NCBI RefSeq assembly: GCF_030269515.1 | Contig: NZ_BSTM01000006.1 | Span: 62,001 to 126,000 of the forward strand | Direction: 5' to 3' | Source of the DNA: Actinomadura sp. NBRC 104412 | Lineage (GTDB): Bacteria; Actinomycetota; Actinomycetes; Streptosporangiales; Streptosporangiaceae | Length of the DNA: 64,000 nucleotides | Shown here: piece by piece, positions 28,652 to 37,478 of the stretch | How the letters are laid out: each line of letters opens with the position of its first letter | How positions within the stretch are numbered: the stretch's first letter is position 1 | Notes under the pieces: model-generated | Databases searched by the model: none | Seen by the model: the letters and a program-made list of their open reading frames with translations, nothing else | Told to the model about the DNA's origin: nothing | Program-made: the position numbers and the translations under genes

Positions 28652-29421
28652 TCACAGCTCGGACCGGCCGGCGCTCTCGCTCTCCTCGCCCCCCACCACG
28701 ATCTCGGCGACCACCGGCAGATGATCCGAGGCGGCGGGCTCGGAGGTCACCACCGCCGCCCTCCGCACGACCACCGACGCGGACGTGAACACGTAGTCGA
28801 TCCGGCGCCTGGGCCTCCCGCTGGGAAACGTGTGGCCCCTGCCCCTCCCGGCCTGCGCCCACGCGTCGGACAACATCCCGGTGAGCACCCTGGCCGCCGC
28901 CCTTCTCGGAGTGGCGTTGACGTCGCCCATCAGCACGAACGGCTCCTCGGTGCCGGCCAGCAGCCGCAGGATCTCCTTTGCCTGCGCCAGCCGTTCCCCC
29001 CGGCCGCCGAACTGGAGATGCGTGTTGTACACGGTCAGCGGCACACCGTCCACCACGATCCGCGCCCGAAGCAGCCTCCGCTGCTCGCCCCGGCCGGAAC
29101 GGGGAAGCGGCGTGTTGTCCCACTCCACGATCGGGTCGCGCGCCACGATCGCCGTCCCGTACTGGCGGCGCGGCTCACCCGGCCGCGACGGCTCGGCCTC
29201 GACGTTCACCCCGTACACCACGTGCTTGCCCAGCTCGCCCGCCAGCCAGGACGGCTGGTCGGCGAAGCCGCTGCGCCGCGACCAGTGCCGGTCGACCTCC
29301 TGGAGCCCCACCACGGCGGGTCGTTCCCGTCGATGAGCCGGACGATCCGCTCCAGGTCGAGACGGCCGTCCGTCCCCGAGCCATGGCGGATGTTGAAGGT
29401 CATCACGGTCAGCGCGGGCAC
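28652..29421 (-). pseudogene. Endonuclease/exonuclease/phosphatase family protein, frameshifted
   Basis: A single-base loss splits this gene. The N-terminal frame reads [17 protein letters not shown] and ends sensibly at RLIDG; the rest continues in another frame as [18 protein letters not shown], then [21 protein letters not shown] and [11 protein letters not shown], which are the catalytic Asn, Gln-Glu, Asp and His motifs of the exonuclease III-like fold. The break is at the GGG run (plus strand CCC, 29326-29328); one more G restores a complete ~256-residue protein. It could be a true recent mutation or an assembly error. The product would be a metal-dependent phosphoesterase, possibly acting on DNA or a sphingomyelin-like lipid. 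Confidence 0.8.
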
Positions 29422-29617
29422 GTCGGCACCGTACCCCGGGGAAGGAGCGGCCAGTCGGCGCCGTCCCGCCGGATCCAGGACCGCCGCCTGCCGGGCGCGG
29501 TCGATCTGCCGGGCGGCTCCCCGCGCAGCACCGCGTCCACGACCGGGTCACGGACCAGGACGCCGCCTGACCAGCGCGCGGATCCGTGCCGCCGTGTCGG
29601 GGCGCAGGTCGCGGAGC
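29422..29617. other. Degenerate interval with broken minus-strand coding remnants
   Basis: No intact gene. On the minus strand a frame beginning [19 protein letters not shown] stops early, while another frame continues as [17 protein letters not shown] and [11 protein letters not shown]. The two halves look like one short protein interrupted by a frameshift near 29560. I do not recognise the family. Confidence 0.35.
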
Positions 29618-29776
29618 GCCGTCGACATCCGCCCGGGTGAGATCCAGGTCTTCTGGGCCTGCGGCGTCACCCCGCAGGCGGCGGTGATGGCCTCGCGTCC
29701 GGCGTTCGCCATCGGTCACGCCCCCGGCCACATGGTGATCACCGACGCGCACGACGACGACTACCTCGTCCCCTGA
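29618..29776 (+). pseudogene. 3' remnant of a DUF1445/YcsI-type putative hydro-lyase
   Basis: The last 52 codons match the C-terminal end of the DUF1445 (YcsI, D-glutamate-cyclase-like) family: [20 protein letters not shown], then [15 protein letters not shown]. About 200 N-terminal residues are missing and no start or promoter precedes it. It is convergent with bxlA (stop to stop 8 bp). It is a deletion remnant, which implies DNA was lost between here and the endonuclease-like gene. Confidence 0.7.
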
Positions 29777-29784
29777 GCGTTCCG

Positions 29785-32163
29785 TCAGAGCCGGGTGACC
29801 TCGACGGGGACGGTCAGCACGCGGTTCCGGCCGAGGACGCGGACCGGCCCCTCCAGGGTGAAGGAGCCTCGCAGGGGGAGGTCGGTGCTGGAGCGCCCGA
29901 CCGCCACCCCGATCTCGCCGGGTTCGACGACGCGGCGCAGCGACGGGCCGGTGAAGGACGTGCGGTCGGCGTGCACGGTGAACGTCACACGGGCCGACTC
30001 GCCGGGGGCGAGCGGCACGCGGGCCCAGCCGGCCAGCCAGCGTTCGGGACGGACGACCGAGGCCACCGGGTCCGACAGGTAGAGCTGGACGACCTCCGTG
30101 CCCGCGACGGCCCCGGTGTTGGTGACGTCGGCGGTGACGGTGACCTGCCCGTCCGTCCCGGCGGACGGGGTGACCGACAGGTCGCCGTAGCCGAACGTCG
30201 TCCAGGTCAGGCCGTGCCCGAACGGGAACATCGGGGTCGGGTCGACCGGGGTCCACTCGTGCGCGGCCTCCAGCGGGGTGCGCAGGTGCGTGCCGGTCGC
30301 GATGGCCGGGCTGCGCGGGACGCCGGTCGGCAGCCTTCCGCCGGGCTCGGCCCGCCCGGACAGCACCGCGGCGATCGCGGGAGCGCCCTCCTGGCCCGCG
30401 AAGAACGCCTGCACCACGGCGGCGGCGCGGTCGGCCAGGCCGCCGAGCGCGTACGGGCGCCCGGTCAGCAGCACCAGCACCGTCGGGGTGCCGGTGTCCA
30501 GGACGGCCCGCGCCAGCTCGACCTGCCGGCCGGGCAGGTCGAGGGTGTCGGTGTCGCAGCCCTCTCCGGAGGTGCCCCGGCCGAACAGCCCCGCGCGGTC
30601 GCCGAGGGCCAGCACGCACACCTCGGCGTCGCGGGCGGCCTCGACGGCGGCCTCGATGTCGGCGTCGTCGGTGGCGAAGAGGTCGGATCCGGCCGTCACC
30701 CGCAGGTCGCCGGCGAGCTCTTCGGTCAGGGCCTCGGCGAGCGAGGGGATCCGCACCCCCATCGGCACGTCCGGGTGCTGGGACCCGACGTGCAGAGGGA
30801 AGGTGTAGCAGCCCAGCATCGCCAAGGGGTCGTCCGCGACCGGTCCGGTCAGCGCGACCCGGGCGCCGGGACGCAGCGGCAGCGTGCCGTTGTTGGCGAG
30901 CAGGACGATCGACCGTTCGGCCAGCCGCCGGGCCAGGTCGCGGCCGCGTGCCGAGTCCAGGTCGGGCTCCGCCCCCGGGGCGGGCTCCCCGGTGCCGTCC
31001 AGCAGGCCGAGCTCGGCCTTGGCGGTCAGGACGCGGGTGGCGGCGCGGTCCAGCTCGTCCTCGGTGACCAGCCCCGAACGGACGGCCTCGGCCAGCGGCC
31101 CGCCGTAGCAGCGGACGGTGGGCAGCTCCACGTCCAGGCCCGCCCGCAGCGCCTCGGCGGCGGCCTCGGCGCGCGACCCGGCGACGCGGTGCCGGGACTC
31201 CAGAAACGAGATCGCGTAGTAGTCGGACACCACCAGCCCGGTGAAGCCCAGCTCCTCGCGCAGCAGCCCGGTCAGCAGCCGCCGGTCGGCGGAGGCGGGG
31301 ACGCCGTCGATGTCCTGGTAGGCGGGCATCACCGCCCGCGCGCCGCCCTCGCGCAGCGCCATCACGAACGGCTCCACCACCACGTCGGCCAGTTCGCGCG
31401 GCCCGAGCGTGGCGGGCGCCAGGTTGCGGCCGCCCCGCGCGCTGGCGTACCCGGCGAAGTGCTTCAGCGTGGTGATCACCCCGGACCGTTCCAAGCCCCG
31501 CACGTAGGCGCTCCCGACGAGACCGACGAGGTAGGGGTCCTCTCCGATGCACTCCTCGCAGCGGCCCCACCGGTAGTCGCGGATGACGTCCAGGACGGGC
31601 GCCAGCCCCTGGTGCACCCCGGCGGCGCGCATCCCCTCCCCGATGGTCGAGGCCATCTCCTCGACCAGCTCGGGATCGAACGAGGCGCCCCAGGCCAGCG
31701 GGGTGGGAAAGACGGTGGCGCCCCAGGTCATGAAGCCGGTCAGGCACTCCTCGTGCACCATCGCCGGCAACCCGAACCGGTTCGCTCGGGTCACCGTGCC
31801 CTGCAACTCGCGCAGCCGCGCCATGCCCTCGGCGGGCGTGACGGGCGCGGTGCCGTAGACCCTGCTGAGCTGGCCCAGACCCGCCTTGGCGACCTCGTCC
31901 AGCTCCGGGGCGGGCTCGCCGGAGTCGTCCTCCATCGGAGCCACCGGGGCGCCGGGCTCGGCCGGCCTCGCCCAGTAGCCGCCGAGCTGGGCGGCCTTCT
32001 CCTCGACGGTCATGCGCTGCAACAGGTCGGCCACCCGCTCGGCCACCGGCAGCCGCGGGTCGCGCCAGGGCTCGGCGTGGCCGTCCGGGGCCCGCGAGTC
32101 CATGGCCGTATCCGGACGGTCGGCGGCGGTGCCTGGGGCGCCGTGGGGAGTAGCGGCGGTCAT
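29785..32163 (-). CDS. bxlA: GH3 beta-xylosidase/beta-glucosidase, cytoplasmic
   Basis: GH3 enzyme of 792 residues with no signal peptide, acting on imported xylo- or gluco-oligosaccharides. KHF (234-236) and the nucleophile Asp314 in VVSDYYA are in place; RWGRCEECIGEDP is typical of the beta-xylosidase-like branch. A second alpha/beta sandwich and a fibronectin III-like end (DVTNTGAVAGTEVVQLY) follow. ATG 32163 follows GGAAGGAAGG. It is divergent from a binding-protein/permease operon, the usual partners of BxlA in streptomycetes, and both share operator-like words in the 256-bp gap. Beta-glucosidase specificity is the main alternative. Confidence 0.85.
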   Translation of the reverse strand: MTAATPHGAPGTAADRPDTAMDSRAPDGHAEPWRDPRLPVAERVADLLQRMTVEEKAAQLGGYWARPAEPGAPVAPMEDDSGEPAPELDEVAKAGLGQLSRVYGTAPVTPAEGMARLRELQGTVTRANRFGLPAMVHEECLTGFMTWGATVFPTPLAWGASFDPELVEEMASTIGEGMRAAGVHQGLAPVLDVIRDYRWGRCEECIGEDPYLVGLVGSAYVRGLERSGVITTLKHFAGYASARGGRNLAPATLGPRELADVVVEPFVMALREGGARAVMPAYQDIDGVPASADRRLLTGLLREELGFTGLVVSDYYAISFLESRHRVAGSRAEAAAEALRAGLDVELPTVRCYGGPLAEAVRSGLVTEDELDRAATRVLTAKAELGLLDGTGEPAPGAEPDLDSARGRDLARRLAERSIVLLANNGTLPLRPGARVALTGPVADDPLAMLGCYTFPLHVGSQHPDVPMGVRIPSLAEALTEELAGDLRVTAGSDLFATDDADIEAAVEAARDAEVCVLALGDRAGLFGRGTSGEGCDTDTLDLPGRQVELARAVLDTGTPTVLVLLTGRPYALGGLADRAAAVVQAFFAGQEGAPAIAAVLSGRAEPGGRLPTGVPRSPAIATGTHLRTPLEAAHEWTPVDPTPMFPFGHGLTWTTFGYGDLSVTPSAGTDGQVTVTADVTNTGAVAGTEVVQLYLSDPVASVVRPERWLAGWARVPLAPGESARVTFTVHADRTSFTGPSLRRVVEPGEIGVAVGRSSTDLPLRGSFTLEGPVRVLGRNRVLTVPVEVTRL

Positions 32164-32225
32164 GGGCGGCCTTCCTTCCCGTGGTCACGTGGCGGGCGCG
32201 ACCGGTCTCGGCATCGACTGCGAAC

Positions 32226-32246
32226 ATTATCGCAAGCTTTCCGAAA
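32226..32246 (-). promoter_or_regulatory. bxlA -10 region overlapping a CGCAAGCTTTCCGAAA operator word
   Basis: On the minus strand GATAAT (plus 32226-32231) is a plausible -10 for bxlA, with no strong -35. The word CGCAAGCTTTCCGAAA (32231-32246) overlaps it and closely matches CGCAAGCCTTCGAAA at the xylBA operator (10789-10803). Confidence 0.5.
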
Positions 32247-32317
32247 ATCCATCCCACCCCGGGACCGGGGAAAAACATCGATTGGGCCACGGATCCAGAG
32301 AAAACGGCCCTCGGCTA

Positions 32318-32388
32318 TTGACCCGTACAGGGGCGCTTCTTAGGATCCGGCACCAAGCGAGGTCATCGAGATTTTCCGAAATGTTTCG
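32318..32388 (+). promoter_or_regulatory. bxlEFG promoter and CGAAATGTTTCG operator
   Basis: TTGACC (32318-32323), a 17-base spacer and TAGGAT (32341-32346) form a strong promoter. CGAAATGTTTCG (32377-32388) lies about 30 bp downstream of the -10, in the 5' leader. CGAA-N-TTCG type repeats are the reported BxlR sites of Streptomyces thermoviolaceus, and the xylBA leader has the nearly identical CGAAATGTTTTCG. Confidence 0.65.
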
Positions 32389-32419
32389 ATGGCGTCCCCA
32401 TCCACCCCCAGGAGGCCCG

Positions 32420-33706
32420 ATGGGCACCGAAGCCCTCTCCCGTCGCACCTTCCTCGCCGCCGCCGGGCTCGCCGGCCTGTCCGTACCGCTGCTGGGCGCC
32501 TGCGGCGACGACTCGGACTCCTCGTCGGGCAAGACCACCTTCGAGTGGTGGACGATCGCCACCACCGAGCCTGGCAAGACGCTGTTCCCGCAGCTCGCGC
32601 GGGAGTACATGCAGGCGAACCCCAATGTGACGATCAAGCACACGGCGCTGGAGAACGACGCCTACAAGGCCAAGATGACCGCGCTCATCGCGTCCGGGAA
32701 TCTTCCCGACGTGTTCCACACCTGGGGCGGCGGCGTGCTCAAGCAGCAGATCGACGCCGGCCTGGTCAAGGACCTCACCAAGGACATCGCGTCCTGGTCG
32801 GGCACCATCAAGCCGCTGGCGTTGCAGGCGTACCAGTTCGACGGCAAGACCTACGGCGTCCCCTACGACTACGGCCTGGTCGGCTTCTGGTACAACAAGG
32901 CGCTGTTCAAGCAGGCGGAGATCGAGGGGACGCCCACCACCTGGACCCAGTTCCTCGACGCCGTCCGCAAGCTCAAGGCCGCCGACATCACCCCGATCGC
33001 CCTGGCCGGCAAGGAGAAGTGGCCCGGCCACTACTACTGGGCCTACCTGGCGATGCGCATCGGCGGCCTCAACGCGCTCAAGCAGGCGCAGGCCAGCAAC
33101 GACTTCAGCGGCCCCGCGTTCGTCCAGGCGGGCGAGCGGCTGAAGGAACTGGTCGACCTGCAGCCGTTCCAGCAGGGGTTCCTCGGCGCCGACTACCCCT
33201 CGCCCACCGGGCAGGCCGCGACCATGGGCAACGCCAAGGCCGCGATGGAGCTGATGGGCCAGTGGGCGCCCAGCGTCCAGTCCGACGCGGGCAAGGGCAT
33301 CGGGAACGACCTCGGCTTCTTCACCTTCCCGACCGTGGAGGGCGGCCAGGGCGCCGCCACCGAGGCGTTCGGGGGCGGCAACGGCTGGGCGCTGGCCGAG
33401 GACGCGCCCAAGGCCGCGCTCGACTTCCTCAAGTGGTTCAGCTCGGTCGAGATCAACCGCAGGCTGGTGGCGTCCAAGGGCTACCAGCCGGTCATCAAGG
33501 GCGCCGAGAGCGCGGTCGCCGACGCCAACCTCCGGACCGTGGTGCAGACCCTCGACCGGGCCACCGGCTTCCAGCTGTTCCTCGACCAGGCGTTCCCGCC
33601 GGCCGTCGGGCAGCAGGTCAACGACAGCGTCGCCGCGCTCATCGCGGGCCAGTCGACGCCGCAGGCGGTCACCGAGGCCATCACCAAGACGGCCAAGAGC
33701 CAGTGA
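32420..33706 (+). CDS. bxlE: ABC sugar-binding lipoprotein (BxlE-like)
   Basis: Solute-binding lipoprotein of a CUT1 importer, likely for xylobiose or xylo-oligosaccharides. The N-terminus combines a twin-arginine motif (SRRTFL, residues 7-12) with a lipobox (LGAC near residue 28), so it is probably folded before export and then lipidated. Family blocks include FEWWTIATTEPGKTL, DVFHTWGGG and YGVPYDYGLVGFWYNK. It is 428 residues; ATG 32420 follows GGAGG. The substrate is inferred from bxlA next door and from the shared operator with xylBA. Confidence 0.87.
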   Translation: MGTEALSRRTFLAAAGLAGLSVPLLGACGDDSDSSSGKTTFEWWTIATTEPGKTLFPQLAREYMQANPNVTIKHTALENDAYKAKMTALIASGNLPDVFHTWGGGVLKQQIDAGLVKDLTKDIASWSGTIKPLALQAYQFDGKTYGVPYDYGLVGFWYNKALFKQAEIEGTPTTWTQFLDAVRKLKAADITPIALAGKEKWPGHYYWAYLAMRIGGLNALKQAQASNDFSGPAFVQAGERLKELVDLQPFQQGFLGADYPSPTGQAATMGNAKAAMELMGQWAPSVQSDAGKGIGNDLGFFTFPTVEGGQGAATEAFGGGNGWALAEDAPKAALDFLKWFSSVEINRRLVASKGYQPVIKGAESAVADANLRTVVQTLDRATGFQLFLDQAFPPAVGQQVNDSVAALIAGQSTPQAVTEAITKTAKSQ

Positions 33707-33709
33707 CCC

Positions 33710-34774
33710 ATGGTCCTGCCTACCAGGAAGGACGGCACCGCGGCGACGGAGGCGGGCGCCGCCGCTGAGCGCTCCGGCGCGGAGACCCCGCCCGGCGGCG
33801 TGCCCGGCCCCAAGGGCCCCGAGGGCCGGGCACGCGGGGGCGGACCCGGGGACGGGCGGAAACGCGGGCGGCGCCGGTTCGGCGGCCCGCTCGTCGTGAC
33901 GGTGTTCCTGTTCCCGGCGATGCTGCTGTTCGCGATGCTGGTGCTGGTGCCGATCGGGGTGGCGCTCTACACCAGCCTGTTCCGGTGGGGCGGCTTCGGC
34001 CGGCCGGAGAACTTCGTCGGGCTGGAGAACTTCCGCCGGCTGTTCCAGGACGAGGTGTTCCTCGGCGACCTGTGGCGCGGCCTGGTGCTGATCGTGCTGG
34101 CGCTGGTGCTCCAGCTCCCGTTCGCGCTGGCCATGGCGGTGATGCTGAACCAGCGGATGCGGGGCCGCGCGGTCTACCGGCTGGTGTTCTTCGCGCCGTA
34201 CGTGCTGTCCGAAGTGATCACCGGTGTGCTGTTCACCATGATCTTCGACCCGGGCGGCGGGCTGGCGGACCAGACGCTGGAGGCCCTCGGGCTCGGCGAC
34301 CACGGCATCGGCTGGTTCTCCGAGTCCTCCACCGTGCTGCCCACCCTGTTCCTGGTGCTGACCTGGAAGTACTTCGGCTTCCACATGATCCTCTACCTGG
34401 CCGCGCTGCAGAACGTCCCGGCCGAGGTGCTGGAGGCCGCCTCGATCGACGGCGCGGGGCCCTGGCAGCGCTTCCGGCATGTCACGCTGCCGCTGCTGGG
34501 ACCCACGCTGCGGATCACGGTGTTCCTGTCCATCATCTGGTCGATCCAGCTGTTCGACCTGGTGTGGGTGATCAGCGGCGGCGGTCCCGTGCACGCCTCG
34601 GAGACGATGGCCATCACGATGTTCGAGTACGGCTTCAAGCGCTACCAGATGGGCTACGCCAACGCGATCAGCGTGGTGATGTTCCTGCTCAGCTTCGTGT
34701 TCGCCCTCTTCTACCAGCGTTATGTGATGCGGCGGGACATCGAGGGCGCGGTGACGGCAAGGGGAGGACTGTGA
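33710..34774 (+). CDS. bxlF: ABC sugar importer permease (BxlF-like, MalF type)
   Basis: CUT1 permease of 354 residues with six membrane helices and a complete EAA loop (EAASIDGAGPWQRFRHVTLP). A soluble, Pro/Gly/Arg-rich extension of about 58 residues precedes the first helix, longer than in typical relatives; an internal start would remove it but no purine-rich site is evident. It follows bxlE by 3 bp and overlaps bxlG by one base. Confidence 0.88.
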   Translation: MVLPTRKDGTAATEAGAAAERSGAETPPGGVPGPKGPEGRARGGGPGDGRKRGRRRFGGPLVVTVFLFPAMLLFAMLVLVPIGVALYTSLFRWGGFGRPENFVGLENFRRLFQDEVFLGDLWRGLVLIVLALVLQLPFALAMAVMLNQRMRGRAVYRLVFFAPYVLSEVITGVLFTMIFDPGGGLADQTLEALGLGDHGIGWFSESSTVLPTLFLVLTWKYFGFHMILYLAALQNVPAEVLEAASIDGAGPWQRFRHVTLPLLGPTLRITVFLSIIWSIQLFDLVWVISGGGPVHASETMAITMFEYGFKRYQMGYANAISVVMFLLSFVFALFYQRYVMRRDIEGAVTARGGL

Positions 34775-35691
34775 TGACGGCGCTGGCGCCCGGGAAGCGG
34801 CCACCGAGCGGGCCACCGAGCAGGTCACCGGGCGGGGCATCGGTCAGGCCGCGGAAAAGGCCACGGCCCGCCGCCGTGGCGCGCCGGCTGTCCATGCACA
34901 CGCTCATCTGGGTGATCGGCCTGCTGATCGTGGGTCCCGTCCTGTACGGGGTGCTGTCGGGGTTCAAGACCACGCCCGAGCTGTCCAGCAACCCGTTCGG
35001 GCCGCCCCAGGAGTGGATCACCCGCAACTACACCGACCTGCTGGCCTCCGGCGACTTCTGGCGGCAGCTCTCCAACAGCACGGTCATCGCGGTCGCGACC
35101 GCGCTGCTCACCGTCGCGGCCTCGGCCGCGGCGGCGTTCGTGTTCGCGCGGCTGGCCTTCCGGGGACGCGAACTGCTGTTCACGCTGTTCGCGATCGGGC
35201 TGATGTTCCCGTTCGCGGTGGCGATCCTGCCGCTGTACGTGCTGCTGCGCACGTTCGGGCTGCTGGACAACCCGCTGGGGGTGATCCTGCCGCAGGCGGC
35301 GTTCGGGCTGCCGGTGACGATCATCGTGCTGCGCGGGTTCTTCCGCGCCATCCCCGGCGAGATGGAGGAGGCCGCGCGGATCGACGGCTGCGGGCCGTTC
35401 GGCTTCTTCTGGCGGATCCTGCTGCCGATGGCACGGCCCGCCCTGGCCACCGTCTCGGTGCTGGCGATCGTGACGAGCTGGAACAACTTCTTCCTGCCGC
35501 TGCTGGTGTTCAACGAGCCGGACTGGTGGACGATCCCCGTCGGCGTCCAGCAGTTCAAGGGCGAGCACTCCTCCGACACCGCCCGCATCCTCGCCTACGT
35601 CACGCTGGCCATGGCGCCCGCGCTCGCGTTCTACGCCGTCGCCGAACGACATCTGATCGGGGGTCTCACGGCAGGGGCCACGAAAGGCTGA
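34774..35691 (+). CDS. bxlG: ABC sugar importer permease (BxlG-like, MalG type)
   Basis: Partner permease of bxlF, 305 residues, with six helices, EAA loop EEAARIDGCGPFGFFWRILLP and terminal GLTAGATKG. ATG 34774 shares one base with the bxlF stop (TGATG) and follows AAGGGGAGGA; a GTG one codon earlier is possible. The N-terminal 40 residues are Pro/Ser/Arg-rich and predicted disordered. Confidence 0.88.
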   Translation: MTALAPGKRPPSGPPSRSPGGASVRPRKRPRPAAVARRLSMHTLIWVIGLLIVGPVLYGVLSGFKTTPELSSNPFGPPQEWITRNYTDLLASGDFWRQLSNSTVIAVATALLTVAASAAAAFVFARLAFRGRELLFTLFAIGLMFPFAVAILPLYVLLRTFGLLDNPLGVILPQAAFGLPVTIIVLRGFFRAIPGEMEEAARIDGCGPFGFFWRILLPMARPALATVSVLAIVTSWNNFFLPLLVFNEPDWWTIPVGVQQFKGEHSSDTARILAYVTLAMAPALAFYAVAERHLIGGLTAGATKG

Positions 35692-35706
35692 AGGTCTTAC
35701 CATCGG

Positions 35707-36384
35707 ATGATGACGTTCCCTGGTGGGGTCGGGGTCTCGGGTCTGCGCGTCTACGACTGGCCCACGGCCGACGGGCTGTGCGGAGGGTCGCCCCACGTTC
35801 ATCTGGCCTGCGCAGAGGCGTACGTGGTCGTGGGCGGCACGGGGCGGGTCCAGACGCTCACCCGCCAGGCGTACGAGGAGACGCCCTTGTCGCAGGGCGC
35901 GGTCGTCTGGTTCACGCCCGGGACGATCCACCGGCTGGTCAACGACGGGGACCTGCGCATCGTCGTCATCATGCAGAACAGCGGGCTCCCCGAGGCGGGC
36001 GACGCGGTCTTCACCTTCCCCGTCATGGACCCGGCCGTCTACCATCCGGCGGCGACGGTCACCGATGAGCCGTCCGCGCGCCGCCGCCGCGACCTGGCCG
36101 TCGAGGGCTTCCGCACGCTGCGGCAGCGCGTCCGCGACGGCGACGGCGCCGCGCTGGACGACTTCTACCGCGCGGCCGTCCGCCTCAAGCGCGACCTGGT
36201 CGACGAATGGGAGCGGCGCTGGCGTTCCGGAGCGCTGACCTCGGCCGTCCGCACCGGCGACCATCTGGCGCATCTGCGCGCCGGCGACTGGAACTACCTC
36301 ACCGGCGCCTCCGTCCGCCGGGTGTCGCCGGGACAGGCCCTGGGAATGTGCGGCCACCTGGAGACTTACGAGCTGTCGCCCTGA
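35707..36384 (+). CDS. Cupin-domain protein
   Basis: Soluble protein of 225 residues. Residues 20-95 form a single cupin barrel (SPHVHLACAEAYVVVGGTGRVQ, then TPGTIHRLVN) with His/Glu metal ligands of the RmlC type. The C-terminal half is helical (RRRRDLAVEGFRTLRQRV) and ends GMCGHLETYEL. It is 15 bp after bxlG, so probably the last gene of bxlEFG. Sugar isomerase, dioxygenase or sensor roles are all possible. It overlaps the convergent nadR by 19 bp. Confidence 0.75.
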   Translation: MMTFPGGVGVSGLRVYDWPTADGLCGGSPHVHLACAEAYVVVGGTGRVQTLTRQAYEETPLSQGAVVWFTPGTIHRLVNDGDLRIVVIMQNSGLPEAGDAVFTFPVMDPAVYHPAATVTDEPSARRRRDLAVEGFRTLRQRVRDGDGAALDDFYRAAVRLKRDLVDEWERRWRSGALTSAVRTGDHLAHLRAGDWNYLTGASVRRVSPGQALGMCGHLETYELSP

Positions 36385-37478
36385 TCCGTCCGCTTCGGGA
36401 TGAGGGGCGCGGAGAACGACCAGCCCTTGTCCAGCAGCGCCTCGACCGCCGTGACCGCGGTGGCGAGACGCTGCTCGTGCCGGCCCCTGACGACGACGTG
36501 CGGCAGGTTGCGGCGTTCCAGCTCCTCGCGGAACCGCGCCGACATGTGGTGGCGGATCGACTCGCCGTCGCGCCAGCCGTCCTGCACGAACGGGACGCCC
36601 GACGGGTCGGTGACGATCCACAGGTGGTGGCGGTCGTTGTGCTGGTGGAGCGTCTCGGGAGCCGTTTCGCCCAGGTAGCGCTCGTACCACAGGGCCGTGG
36701 CGAACGCGTCGGTGTCGCAGATCAGGACGGGGGAGCCCGCACGGGCCGCCGCCTCCTCCAGCGCGAGGTGGCGTTCGGTGACGAGGGTGAAGTCGTGGGG
36801 CGTCCAGACGATGTCGTCCAGCCACAGGTCCCGGCCGCCGGAGCCTGCGGCGCGGCGCGCGGCGGCGAGCTTCTCCTCTGTATAGACGCGCCCGTACTCG
36901 GGGACGTACCGCGTGGACGCCCAGACCCCACCGCGCGACACGAAGCGGGCGGCCAGGGCGCGGGCGAGAGTGGTGGTGCCCGTCGACTCCGCGCCGACGA
37001 CCACCACACGGCGCGCCAGGTACCCGCGTACGGGCGGGGCCAGGTGATGCCAGTGCGCGATGGGATCGTCCCGTACGGCGGTGCCGCTGACGGGGAAGCG
37101 CTCGCGCGGCGGATCGACGGCGACGTGCTCGGCCGACAGGCGCCGGGCCAGCTCGGGCCCGTACGCCTCGGACGAGAACACCGCGTCCACGGGCGAGGAC
37201 AGGCCCGACCGGAACGCGGCGACATGGGCCGTCCAGGCGTCCTCCGAGCCGTAGTCGATCTCGTGGTCGTCCACTACCGGGGCGATGTCCACGTGCGGCT
37301 GCGGGTGGACCTCGCGGAGCCACGCGGCGCGCAGCGCCAGCGGGATGCTCTCCACGGTGGAGCCGGCGACGACCACGGTGACCCGGTCGCACGCCTTCGC
37401 GGCCGTGTCGATCAGATGGTGGTGCCCGGCGTGCGGAGGGTAGAACTTGCCCGCCACCATCCCGTGCGCGTACGTCAT
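36366..37478 (-). CDS. nadR: NadR-type NMN adenylyltransferase / nicotinamide riboside kinase
   Basis: Bifunctional NAD-salvage enzyme: phosphorylates nicotinamide riboside to NMN and adenylylates NMN to NAD. The N-terminal nucleotidyltransferase has GKFYPPHAGHHHLI (residues 10-23, the GxFxPxHxGH motif). The C-terminal kinase domain begins with VVVGAESTGTTTLARAL, where the P-loop Lys of classical GxxGKST is replaced by Thr. There is no N-terminal HTH as in enterobacterial NadR. It is 370 residues; ATG 37478 overlaps the pnuC stop by 4 bp. Pairing with a nicotinamide riboside transporter makes the pathway call strong. Confidence 0.9.
   Translation of the reverse strand: MTYAHGMVAGKFYPPHAGHHHLIDTAAKACDRVTVVVAGSTVESIPLALRAAWLREVHPQPHVDIAPVVDDHEIDYGSEDAWTAHVAAFRSGLSSPVDAVFSSEAYGPELARRLSAEHVAVDPPRERFPVSGTAVRDDPIAHWHHLAPPVRGYLARRVVVVGAESTGTTTLARALAARFVSRGGVWASTRYVPEYGRVYTEEKLAAARRAAGSGGRDLWLDDIVWTPHDFTLVTERHLALEEAAARAGSPVLICDTDAFATALWYERYLGETAPETLHQHNDRHHLWIVTDPSGVPFVQDGWRDGESIRHHMSARFREELERRNLPHVVVRGRHEQRLATAVTAVEALLDKGWSFSAPLIPKRTDQGDSS

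Noticed and set aside
28721..29776. Plus-strand 351-codon frame as a full gene
   Set aside because: Only its last 52 codons resemble a protein family (DUF1445); the rest is antisense to the endonuclease-like gene.
28652..32290. Minus-strand frame of 1212 codons
   Set aside because: It is a continuous open frame through two unrelated loci; only its first part (the endonuclease-like C-terminus) is real coding sequence, and bxlA is read in another frame.
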